Assembly: GCA_963665185.2 (NCBI GenBank)
Contig: CAXXPO010000005.1
Coordinates: forward strand, 158,225-222,224
Direction of reading: 5' to 3'
From: G963665185 sp963665185
GTDB taxonomy: Bacteria; Desulfobacterota; Desulfovibrionia; Desulfovibrionales; Desulfovibrionaceae
Length of the DNA stretch: 64,000 bases
A program made the translations under genes and the position numbers. The notes below the pieces were generated by a model. That model was not told where the DNA came from, made no database searches, and worked only from the letters and a program-made list of their open reading frames with translations. Below are positions 50,484 through 58,352 of this stretch, in pieces; position 1 is the first letter of the stretch; each line of letters opens with the position of its first letter.

Positions 50484-52208
50484 ATGAGCAAAATTCTTCG
50501 CATCAACACCAGAACGCGGGAATATGCCTTTGAAGACATGGGAGAATACGCCGGTCTGGGCGGTCGCGCCCTGACTTCGCGCATTGTCCGCAAGGAAGTT
50601 CCCGCAACGTGCCACGCCCTTTCCGGGGAAAACAAACTCGTCTTTGCGCCCGGCATTCTCACCGGAACCAGGGCGGCCAACTCGGGCCGCATCTCGGTGG
50701 GCGCCAAATCCCCGCTGACAGGCGGCATCAAGGAATCCAACTCCGGCGGCATTGTTTCGCAAAAACTGGCCAAACTGGGCATTGGCGCCGTTATTCTGGA
50801 AGACAAGCCCGAGGCGGGCGCTCCCTTTATGGCCATCCGTCTGACAAAGGACGGCGTGAGTATTCAGGACGCACCCGGCCGGATGGGCATGAAAAACTAC
50901 GAATACCAGACCGTGCTGAATGAAGCGTTCGGCGGCAAGGCTGCCTGTGCCATCATTGGCATCGGGGGCGAAAAATGCCTCCAGGCGTCCACCATCCAGT
51001 TTACCGACCCCGAAGGCAATCCGGCCCGTTCGGCTGGCCGCGGCGGTCTGGGAGCGGTCATGGGGTCCAAGCGGGTCAAGGCCCTGATCGTGGACGACGC
51101 CGGTGCTGCCGGTGTCGAATACGCCGATCCCGAGGCCTTTAAGGTGGCTGCCAAGCGCTGGGTGGAAATCCTGCGCGGCCATCCCATCACCGGCCAGGGA
51201 CTGCCCGCCTACGGCACGGCCATCCTGGTGAATGTCATCAACGAGGCCGGCGCCCTGCCCACCAAGAACTTCCGCGAGGGAAGCTGGGAACATGCAGCGG
51301 ACGTGTCCGGCGAGAAAATGGCCGAGGTCATCACCGCCCGCGGCGGCAAGGTCAAGGAAGGCTGCCATCCCGGTTGCGTCATCCAGTGCTCGCAACGGTA
51401 CATGGACAAGGACGGCAAATACCTGACCAGCGGTTTCGAGTACGAAACCCTTTGGGCTATGGGTCCCAACTCCTTGATCAATGATCTGGACGCCATCGCC
51501 ACCATGGACCGCATGTGTGACGAATACGGCCTGGACACCATTGAAATGGGCAACGCCATTGCCGTGGCCATGGAAGCCGGCATCATCCCCTGGGGCGATG
51601 CGCAGGCCGCCATCAAGCTGCTGGACACGGTCGGACAGAACGATCCCATGGGTTTCATCATGGGCAACGGCGCGGCCTTTATGGGCGACGCCTACGGCGT
51701 GGATCGTGTTGCCGTGGTCAAGCGTCAGGCTCTGCCCGCGTATGATCCCCGTGCGGTAAAGGGTGTCGGCGTAACCTACGCCACCACGCCCATGGGCGCG
51801 GACCACACCGCCGGGTACGCTGTCTGCCAGAACGTGCTCAAGTGTGGTGGCGATGTGAGCGGTCATGACATTGCCGGCAACGTGGAACTGTCCAAGGGAC
51901 TGCAGGTGGCCACGGCCGCCGTGGACTCGGCGGGCTTCTGTCTGTTCGTGGCCTTTGCCGTGCTGGACGTGGCGGAATCCATGCAGATCATCTGCGATCT
52001 GCTGACCGCCCGCTTCGGACAGACCTTCACCCCGGACGATGTGCTCGGACTGGGCGCTTCCGTGCTCAAGGACGAGCATGATTTCAACCGCGAAGCCGGG
52101 TTCACCAAGGTGGACGACGAACTGCCCCGTTTCTTCCGCGAAAATCTGCCCCCGCACAATGTGACCTGGGACGTCAACGTGGATGACTTGCAGGCGGCCA
52201 AGTTTTAA
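50484..52208 (+). CDS. aor: Tungsten-type aldehyde:ferredoxin oxidoreductase
   Basis: The protein is 574 residues from MSKILRINTRTREYAFEDMG, with AGGAGAAGG upstream. The AOR N-terminal domain has GRALTSRIV and SGGIVSQKLAKLGIGAVIL. Cofactor-loop patterns include SAGRGGLGAVMGSKRVKAL. The [4Fe-4S] ligands are C294, C298 and C302 (CHPGCVIQC) and C486 in DSAGFC. The first pair is spaced C-x3-C instead of the C-x2-C I know from Pyrococcus AOR. The enzyme oxidises aldehydes to acids with ferredoxin, using a tungsto-bispterin. It is followed by moaD-like and thiF-like genes needed for pterin cofactor making. Confidence 0.92.
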   Translation: MSKILRINTRTREYAFEDMGEYAGLGGRALTSRIVRKEVPATCHALSGENKLVFAPGILTGTRAANSGRISVGAKSPLTGGIKESNSGGIVSQKLAKLGIGAVILEDKPEAGAPFMAIRLTKDGVSIQDAPGRMGMKNYEYQTVLNEAFGGKAACAIIGIGGEKCLQASTIQFTDPEGNPARSAGRGGLGAVMGSKRVKALIVDDAGAAGVEYADPEAFKVAAKRWVEILRGHPITGQGLPAYGTAILVNVINEAGALPTKNFREGSWEHAADVSGEKMAEVITARGGKVKEGCHPGCVIQCSQRYMDKDGKYLTSGFEYETLWAMGPNSLINDLDAIATMDRMCDEYGLDTIEMGNAIAVAMEAGIIPWGDAQAAIKLLDTVGQNDPMGFIMGNGAAFMGDAYGVDRVAVVKRQALPAYDPRAVKGVGVTYATTPMGADHTAGYAVCQNVLKCGGDVSGHDIAGNVELSKGLQVATAAVDSAGFCLFVAFAVLDVAESMQIICDLLTARFGQTFTPDDVLGLGASVLKDEHDFNREAGFTKVDDELPRFFRENLPPHNVTWDVNVDDLQAAKF

Positions 52209-52309
52209 TTACGCTGTTCGGCTGGCATGATTTCCAGGGGAGACAGCCGCAATCGGGTTGTTTCCCCTTTTTTCTTGAAATCCGACGGACAAAACCCCAC
52301 ACTGCCCCC

Positions 52310-52570
52310 ATGAAGATCACCGTGAAATGTTTTGCCACCCTGGCCGACCGCCAGCCATCAGGTGCGCCCGGTGCGCCCGGTGCGACCGGTGCGACCGGTG
52401 CGACCGCCTACGACTTTTCGGGAACCACCCTGGCCCAGCTTCTGGACGAGCTGTCCATTTCCCGGGACGAGGTTGCCCTGCTGTTTGTCAACAACCTCCA
52501 TTCCAAACCGGACCGGGAACTCAAAGAGGGCGACCGCGTCGGCATTTTTCCGCCCGTCGGCGGGGGATGA
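52310..52570 (+). CDS. MoaD/ThiS-like sulfur carrier with Gly-rich insert
   Basis: The protein is 86 residues, beta-grasp fold, ending in the diglycine tail VGIFPPVGGG that E1-like enzymes adenylate. Between the first two strands lies an insert GAPGAPGATGATGAT (residues 18-32) encoded by five 9-base repeats. It is the likely dedicated sulfur carrier for the tungsten pterin of the AOR encoded 100 bases upstream. The stop codon overlaps the start of the thiF-like gene (ATGA). Confidence 0.88.
   Translation: MKITVKCFATLADRQPSGAPGAPGATGATGATAYDFSGTTLAQLLDELSISRDEVALLFVNNLHSKPDRELKEGDRVGIFPPVGGG
52361..52405 (+). repeat. 9-base tandem repeat inside the moaD-like gene
   Basis: Five in-frame units occur: GGTGCGCCC twice, then GGTGCGACC three times, coding GAP-GAP-GAT-GAT-GAT. 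The uniform units suggest recent slippage. Copy number could vary between strains without breaking the frame. Confidence 0.9.
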
Positions 52571-53478
52571 TACCCGGAATCCCTATGAACCGAACCCTTG
52601 CGGATTCCCTGGCCAGAGCCGCGACAACAGCCGGCGGCTCTACGCGGCCGCTTCTTGCCGGGGCGGACACCCTGGCCCTGTCCCGTGAATTTTCCCTGCC
52701 GCCGGCCCGGATAGACGCCCAGGCCCTGCGTCTGGGCATCATGCCGGCGCGCTACCAACGCAACCATTCAGCTTTTTCCCATGTGCAGCAGATCCGCCTG
52801 CTCGAATCCACTGTCTGCCTTGTGGGGCTGGGCGGGTTGGGCGGCATTGTTCTGGAAGGTCTTGCCCGGCTGGGAGTCGGCTGCATCCGGGGTGCGGACG
52901 GCGATGTGGCAGAAGTGGGCAATTGCAACCGGCAACTGCTGGCTACCGAACAGACCTTGGGAATGAACAAGGCCGCCGCTGCCCGCGAACGCATGGAGCA
53001 GATAAATCCGTGCGTGCGTTTCAAGGCTGTGGAAAAATATCTTTGCGCGGAGGAGATGGCGGAATTTCTGGACGGCGCGGATTTGGCCGTGGACTGTCTG
53101 GGTGGGCTGGAATACCGGCTGGCCTTGCAGAACGCGGCGCAAAGGGTGGGCATCCCCATGGTGACCGGAGCCATTGCCGGATGGAGCGGGTATGTCGGGA
53201 CCGTGGGCGCGGACGTGTCGCAATCCGCAGGTCCTGGCCGGGAAGGTCATGCGGACGGAACCACCGGCCCGGCCCATCTCATGGCCCGGTTTGCGGGCAG
53301 CGGCACGGCGGCCGAGGACAGCCTGGGAACCCAGGCTCCTGGCGTGTACACGGTCGGGGCGCTGATGTGTTGCCAGGCCGCGCAGATGTTGGGCACGGGC
53401 ACGGCTTCGCTGCTGGGAAAGATGCTGGTCATGGACCTGCTGTCCATGGATTTTGAAAAGGTGGATATTGCGGGGTAG
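52567..53478 (+). CDS. ThiF/MoeB/HesA-type E1-like adenylyltransferase
   Basis: The protein is 303 residues. The start at 52567 overlaps the moaD stop. The Rossmann nucleotide loop is VCLVGLGGLGGIVLEGLARLG. The catalytic acidic patch GADGDVAEVGNCNRQLLATEQ follows, and a crossover region with AVDCLGGLEYRLALQNAA. An extra N-terminal 85 residues include RYQRNHSAFS, as in HesA/MoeB proteins. It should adenylate the MoaD-like carrier for sulfur transfer to pyranopterin. It completes an aor-moaD-thiF set. Confidence 0.9.
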   Translation: MIPGIPMNRTLADSLARAATTAGGSTRPLLAGADTLALSREFSLPPARIDAQALRLGIMPARYQRNHSAFSHVQQIRLLESTVCLVGLGGLGGIVLEGLARLGVGCIRGADGDVAEVGNCNRQLLATEQTLGMNKAAAARERMEQINPCVRFKAVEKYLCAEEMAEFLDGADLAVDCLGGLEYRLALQNAAQRVGIPMVTGAIAGWSGYVGTVGADVSQSAGPGREGHADGTTGPAHLMARFAGSGTAAEDSLGTQAPGVYTVGALMCCQAAQMLGTGTASLLGKMLVMDLLSMDFEKVDIAG

Positions 53479-53486
53479 AGTGTCCG

Positions 53487-53891
53487 CTATTCGCTGGCGT
53501 TTTTCTGATTCTGTTCCTGGGGCTGTTCGGCTTCCGTTGCGGCCTTTTTTTGCAGATCCAAGACAATTCCCAATGCGGTTTCCATATTCTCGCCCAGCAA
53601 CAGCAGGGATTCGAGCTTGGCGACCTTGAAGATGCTCAGAATTTTCCTGTGCACGTTGCACAGAACCAGTGTGCAGTCCCCGCAGGCCCCGCGCGAACAT
53701 AAAATGATGATGCCCAGGGCGCTGCTGTCCAGAAGCTGCACCAGCCCCAGGTCGAGGACGAGGTGTTTTGCGCCTTCACGGGCCAGACGGGTGATTTCCC
53801 GTTTCAGGTCCAGGTGGTTGCTCAGGTCGATGCGCTTTTCCACGACCTTGAGGATCTGGATGCCGTCTATTTCTCGGTGTTCAAACTGCAT
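53487..53891 (-). CDS. STAS-domain protein (anti-sigma factor antagonist type)
   Basis: The protein is 134 residues. The STAS core has the phosphorylatable serine in LVQLLDSSALGIIIL, the SpoIIAA signature, and a C-terminal charged tail (KKAATEAEQPQEQNQKNASE). Three Cys in the centre (SRGACGDCTLVLCN) are unusual. A partner kinase/phosphatase or sigma factor is not in the window. It is convergent with the thiF-like gene, eight bases apart. Confidence 0.85.
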   Translation of the reverse strand: MQFEHREIDGIQILKVVEKRIDLSNHLDLKREITRLAREGAKHLVLDLGLVQLLDSSALGIIILCSRGACGDCTLVLCNVHRKILSIFKVAKLESLLLLGENMETALGIVLDLQKKAATEAEQPQEQNQKNASE

Positions 53892-54014
53892 GGGCCACGA
53901 CTCCGCGTTGTATCTTACGTGTTGCGAATGCCAAGCGTACCATTTTTTTCTCCGGGAGCAAATGCGAACATGCCGGGCCTGCGGAGATGACGACGGAGGT
54001 GCCGGGGCCGATGC

Positions 54015-55364
54015 TCAGTGGAGGCAGGCGGCCTGTCCCGTGTCGCATACCTGTTGATGAAAGGCACGCAAGGTCAGATTTTCCGGGCTTTGCGCCGCGG
54101 CCTGCATGAGCCTGGACAGGTTGTCCTCGACAAATCTGTACTCCTGGCGGACGAAGTTCCCGCTGGAAGGCGGAATGCCCGCCAGGGCGGAAATGATGTC
54201 CAGAATGCGGACCCGGCCGGGATCCTTGGCCAGGGCGCAGGCCTGGTCGTCGCCTTCCAGCCGGAAAACCAATCCGCAGGTTTGCAGGTCCGCCAGCAGC
54301 TCGGTCACTGTCTTGACAGGAACCTTGAGGCGGGAGGCTATTCGCGCCGCTCCTTCAGGCCGCTTTCCCCGTTCGAAGTCCCGGGTCATGAGCAGCATGA
54401 TAAGCACCCCGATATGGTCGCGCTCTCCGCGGCTGATGTGCCCGGCCCGGATTTCTCCGGTAAAGGATTGGGCGTGTTGGACGGCGTAGCCTATTTCCGC
54501 GCCCAGCAGGACGATGGACCAGCTGATGTACAGCCAGAGCAGGAACAGCGGAAACTGCGCAAAACTGCCGTAGATGGCGTTGTAGTTGTTGGCGCCGATC
54601 TGGTAGGTGATGTAGGCCCATTGCGCGGTCTGCCACATGACTCCGGCCAACATGCCGCCTATGACGGCCGGAACGAAGCGGACCTTGGTGTTGGGCAGAA
54701 AAATGTAGAGCACGGTCAGGGCCAGCCCTATCATGAAGTACGGGGTCAGCTTGATAAGCCCGAAATGCAGGTAGTTGAATGCCGTGATGCTGAGCAGTTG
54801 CTGCACCATGGCCTCATTTTCCAGGCTTACTGTCAGGCTTATGCCCAACAGCACAAAGACCGGGCAGATAAGCGTCACGGAGAAGAAATCCGTGAATTTC
54901 CGCCACATGTCGCGACCTTTTTTCACATCCCATATGGCGTTGAAGGCCTTTTCAATGGTTCCCATCATGGAAATGACGGAAAACAGCAGGATGACCAGTC
55001 CCATGGTTCCCAGCGTTTTGACGTTGGTGTTGTCCACATAGGCAAGGATCTGATCCACCATGGCTTCGCGCCCTGCGCTTGCCCGCAGCAGGAGTTCGCG
55101 GATGTATTCCGTGTTCTGCACCCCCAGGGCCTTGGAAATGGAAAAGGCGACCGCCAGGAACGGAGCTATGGAAAGTACCGTGGTGTAGCTCAGGGCTGCC
55201 GCGCGTAAAAGGCATCTGTCGCGCAGAAAGCCGTTGCCGACAATGTACAGCAGCCGGAAAGCCTGGAAAAGGATACGCCCCTTTCGGTCCATGGTGCCGA
55301 TGTCCGCCAGCCAGATGTCGTGGGTGAAGAGCCTTATGATTTGGCGAACCCGTTTTTGAACCAT
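54015..55364 (-). CDS. YihY/BrkB-family membrane protein with C-terminal winged-helix-like region
   Basis: The protein is 449 residues from MVQKRVRQIIRLFTHDIWL, with AGGAAG before the start. Six membrane helices carry the YihY patterns LRAAALSYTTVLSIAPFLAV and AIYGSFAQFPLFLLWLYISW. The family was once called RNase BN and is now seen as a membrane transporter or envelope protein. The last 140 residues form a soluble domain (ARIASRLKVPVKTVTELLADLQTCGLVFRL) that looks like a winged helix, common in longer members. Confidence 0.88.
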   Translation of the reverse strand: MVQKRVRQIIRLFTHDIWLADIGTMDRKGRILFQAFRLLYIVGNGFLRDRCLLRAAALSYTTVLSIAPFLAVAFSISKALGVQNTEYIRELLLRASAGREAMVDQILAYVDNTNVKTLGTMGLVILLFSVISMMGTIEKAFNAIWDVKKGRDMWRKFTDFFSVTLICPVFVLLGISLTVSLENEAMVQQLLSITAFNYLHFGLIKLTPYFMIGLALTVLYIFLPNTKVRFVPAVIGGMLAGVMWQTAQWAYITYQIGANNYNAIYGSFAQFPLFLLWLYISWSIVLLGAEIGYAVQHAQSFTGEIRAGHISRGERDHIGVLIMLLMTRDFERGKRPEGAARIASRLKVPVKTVTELLADLQTCGLVFRLEGDDQACALAKDPGRVRILDIISALAGIPPSSGNFVRQEYRFVEDNLSRLMQAAAQSPENLTLRAFHQQVCDTGQAACLH

Positions 55365-55993
55365 GCCGTCTTCCTTTTTTGGACTGGCTGTTGAGAAAAT
55401 GTCCGGGCTGTTCAGGCCCGAGTCTGCGCGCACTTTGTGCTGCCGGAGTTCTCGTCGGCCCGTGTCGGATCGGGCGGGGTGCTGTTTGCGGCCGACAGCG
55501 ACCCCACGCTCAGGATGCAAGACCGCCTTGCGGCCTGTATAGCGTTTTTGGAGGGAAGGGGGAAGTGGAGCGGGCGCTGACGGGTATGTTTTGTGGTTTG
55601 CAATGTGTGGGGGTGTGTGCTCCTCTTTGTTTTTTTTGAACACCGTCCCCGTGGGGCAGGGTTTGGGAGCATGGCTCCACAGGTGCCGGAAAATGCGTGC
55701 CGGCATACCTGTTCCGCCTGCCGCGCAGGCTGAACGGGTGTTTGGGTTCAGGGAACCGGTGGATTTTTTCCGCGCAACGCCATTGCGCAAAGACAAATGG
55801 CCGGTACTGCGTGGCCGGATATTCCCGGAAAGCAAGACAGTATGGGGCTGCTCCGTTTTTCTCCTGTTATTTCCTCATCGTTCCCGCATCCTGCGGCATC
55901 ATTCCGACTCTTTTTCAATACGCTTTTTTTTCATGATAAGTTTATTTTTTTCAGTCGCTTAGCATGGTTGCGCCGTGTTTTTAAAAAAGAGCG
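55365..55993. other. Gene-poor spacer before the microcompartment operon
   Basis: I see no gene I can support in about 630 bases. The left part has CGGGC/GCCCG and CCGC/GCGG hairpins. The minus-strand reading TTTTCTCAACAGCCAG (55384-55399) recalls the 3' part of the intergenic repeat family but is too short to count as a copy. The right part is T-rich and leads into the MerR-type promoter. A regulator gene for the operon is not found here. Confidence 0.4.
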
Positions 55994-56025
55994 TTGACTT
56001 TCCCCTATGGGGGAAGGGGTACCCT
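55994..56025 (+). promoter_or_regulatory. MerR-type promoter of the microcompartment operon
   Basis: TTGACT (55994-55999) is separated from TACCCT (56020-56025) by 20 bases, longer than the normal 17. The spacer is filled by a near-perfect dyad TTCCCCTA/TGGGGGAA. Overlong spacers with a central dyad are the mark of promoters untwisted by MerR-family activators. The first shell gene starts about 95 bases downstream. Confidence 0.65.
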
Positions 56026-56121
56026 TTGATCAGGTCCAGAAAGCCAGAGTTGAAAAAGCGCTGTCTGGAGACCGTTTTTCCACATCTACGGGCTGAAAAA
56101 GCAGCAGTATGGGAGAATTGT

Positions 56122-56739
56122 ATGAGGTATTATGGCGAAGAGGCCTTGGGCCTTATTGAAACGCTCGGAATGGTCCCGGCAATTTATGGTGCGGACATTA
56201 TGCTGAAAACAGCGGATGTCCAGCTCATATCCTATGAAAACGTAGGCTCCACCCTGGTGACCGTCATGGTCAAGGGCGATGTGGCCGCAGTGCGCGCGTC
56301 CGTGGATTCCGGCGCGGCGGCAGCCGCCGAGATAGGCAAGCTGACGGCGCAGAATGTCATGCCCCGCCCTATCCGCGGAGTGGGGGATGTCGTTTCGGTG
56401 CATGCCGTGGGCGATACCCCCGTGGAAATTTCCGGAGCACAGCGTTTTCGGGCATTGGGACTCATCGAGACGTTTGGCCTTGTCTACGTTCTCGAGGCGG
56501 CGGACGCGATGATCAAGACCGCGGATGTGGAATTGGTCGGCTATGAAAACGTTGCCTCGGGGTACATCTCCGTCCTGGTCCGGGGGGACGTCGCTGCGTG
56601 CAAGTCCGCTGTCGAGGCGGGGGTCAAGGCTGTCGAGGCGATGGGAACTTCCGTCTACAGTTCCGTGGTCATTCCCACCCCTCATCCCGATTTGACGAAA
56701 ATCACCGAACGTTACGCTCTCGAAAACCTGTTGCCCTAG
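56122..56739 (+). CDS. Tandem-BMC-domain shell protein (BMC-T)
   Basis: The protein is 205 residues from MRYYGEEALGLIETLGMVP, with GGGAG upstream. It contains two BMC domains: EALGLIETLGMVPAIYGADI then RALGLIETFGLVYVLEAADA, each followed by TADV-x-L-(I/V)-(S/G)-YENV and KGDVAAVRAS / RGDVAACKSA. Trimers of such proteins form pseudo-hexameric shell tiles, often with a larger or gated pore. No Fe-S Cys motif of the PduT type is seen. It is the first gene after the MerR-type promoter. Confidence 0.9.
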   Translation: MRYYGEEALGLIETLGMVPAIYGADIMLKTADVQLISYENVGSTLVTVMVKGDVAAVRASVDSGAAAAAEIGKLTAQNVMPRPIRGVGDVVSVHAVGDTPVEISGAQRFRALGLIETFGLVYVLEAADAMIKTADVELVGYENVASGYISVLVRGDVAACKSAVEAGVKAVEAMGTSVYSSVVIPTPHPDLTKITERYALENLLP

Positions 56740-56809
56740 CCGGCCCGGCAATGCGTGGCGGAGAGGACGGCAGATGCATTGTCCGCTCCGCAGGGGGAAG
56801 GGAGAAATG

Positions 56810-58321
56810 ATGATTGTAGACAACGACCTGCTCTCCATCCAACAGGCCAGGGTCCTTCTGGAAAACGCCTCTGAGGCCCAGAAGAGGCTGGCGGCGTTCA
56901 CGCAGGAACAGCTGGACGGCATCGTCGAGTGCGTGGCCGAGGCTGTTGAAGGGCACGCCCGTGATTTTGCCGTTCTTTCCCACGAGGAAACCGACCGAGG
57001 CAGATGGCAGGACAAGCAGGTCAAGAACCTGTTCGTCACCCGGTGCGTCCGCAAGCAGCTTCGGGGGATGCGGTGCGTCGGTGTCATCAGCGAGGAGACC
57101 GACCGGCAGATCGTGAACATCGGCGTCCCCGTCGGGGTGATAGTCGGCCTCTGTCCCGCGACCAGTCCCGTTTCGACCACCATCTACAAAACACTGCTGG
57201 CCATCAAGTCCGGCAATGCCATTGTCTTCTCGCCGCATCCTGCCGCCATCAAGAGCATCTGCAAGGTTTTGGACATCATGATCGAGGCCGCCCAATCCCA
57301 TGGGCTGCCGGAAGGGTGTTTGTCCTACCTGGATACGGTGACCAAAAGCGGAACACGCGAGCTGATGAACCACGCCTCGACCGCATTGGTCATGGTCACC
57401 GGCGTGCCCGGCATGCTTCAGGCCGCGCGGGATTCGGGAAAGCCGGTCATCTACGGAGGGACCGGCAACGGCCCCGCCTTTGTCGAACGCACCGCGGATA
57501 TCGGGCAGGCTGCGCGGGATATCGTCCGGAGCAAGACCTTTGACAACGGCATCGCGCCTTCCGCCGAGCAGTCCATAGTGGTTGACGCCTGTGTGACCGG
57601 ACAGGTGCGGCAGGCATTGCAGGACAACGGCGCCTACTTCATGTCGGCAGACGAGTCGGAGCGGCTCGCCGGGATTTTTTTCGGCCCGGACGGACGGCGC
57701 CGGACCTGGGCCGTGGGCAGATCCGCCATGGTCCTGGCCCAGCGGGCGGGGTTTGCCGTGCCCGGTCACACGACAGTGCTGGTGGCGGAACGCAGGTATG
57801 TTTCCGATGCCGATCCGTATTCCAGGGAGCTGCTTGCTCCGGTCCTGGCGTACTATGTGGAAGATGACTGGATGCATGCCTGTGAAAAATGCATCGAGCT
57901 GCTTTTGCACGAACGAAACGCCCATACCCTTGTGATCCATTCCGGCAACGAAGAGGTCATCCGCCAGTTCGCCCTGAAAAAGCCCGTGGGCAGGATGCTG
58001 GTCAATACGCCTGCCGCCTTTGGCGGAATGGGTATCACAACGAATCTTTTCCCGGCCATGACGTTGGGGGGCGGTTCTTCCGGCAATGGAATAACCGCGG
58101 ACAACGTCTCGCCGTCCAACCTCGTTTACATCCGCAAGGTTGGCTACGGCGTCAGAAGGCTTGACGGCATGGACGAACTCCTTCCCGTGGACTCGTTCTG
58201 CCCGGCAGATAATGGATACGACGGACATGGGTGCGAAGATAAGCATGATCCGCGGAAGGCACAGGCATTACACCGGATCCTGACGGAAGTGATAGGGGTT
58301 CTGGGCAGGTCTGCGGACTGA
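56810..58321 (+). CDS. Aldehyde-dehydrogenase-like protein lacking the catalytic Cys
   Basis: The protein is 503 residues from MIVDNDLLSIQQARVLLENA, with AAGGGAG before the start. It is homologous along its length to the enzyme at 62618-64000: VPVGVIVGLCPATSPVSTTI, NAIVFSPHPAA, GGTGNGPAFVERTADIGQAA. Where the neighbour has NGTVCASEQSIV with the nucleophilic Cys, this protein has NGIAPSAEQSIV, so Pro250 replaces Cys. A linker and an amphipathic tail (DPRKAQALHRILTEVIGVLG) at the C-terminus look like an encapsulation peptide. A structural, scaffolding or NAD/CoA-binding role inside the compartment is likelier than catalysis. No frame break is seen. Confidence 0.88.
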   Translation: MIVDNDLLSIQQARVLLENASEAQKRLAAFTQEQLDGIVECVAEAVEGHARDFAVLSHEETDRGRWQDKQVKNLFVTRCVRKQLRGMRCVGVISEETDRQIVNIGVPVGVIVGLCPATSPVSTTIYKTLLAIKSGNAIVFSPHPAAIKSICKVLDIMIEAAQSHGLPEGCLSYLDTVTKSGTRELMNHASTALVMVTGVPGMLQAARDSGKPVIYGGTGNGPAFVERTADIGQAARDIVRSKTFDNGIAPSAEQSIVVDACVTGQVRQALQDNGAYFMSADESERLAGIFFGPDGRRRTWAVGRSAMVLAQRAGFAVPGHTTVLVAERRYVSDADPYSRELLAPVLAYYVEDDWMHACEKCIELLLHERNAHTLVIHSGNEEVIRQFALKKPVGRMLVNTPAAFGGMGITTNLFPAMTLGGGSSGNGITADNVSPSNLVYIRKVGYGVRRLDGMDELLPVDSFCPADNGYDGHGCEDKHDPRKAQALHRILTEVIGVLGRSAD

Positions 58322-58352
58322 AGAAGATTATCCGATAACTGGAGGAAGCAAA

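Noticed and set aside
55591..55962. Plus-strand frame of 123 codons before the microcompartment operon
   Set aside because: There is no ribosome site and the translation looks random. The region is T-rich leader or spacer.
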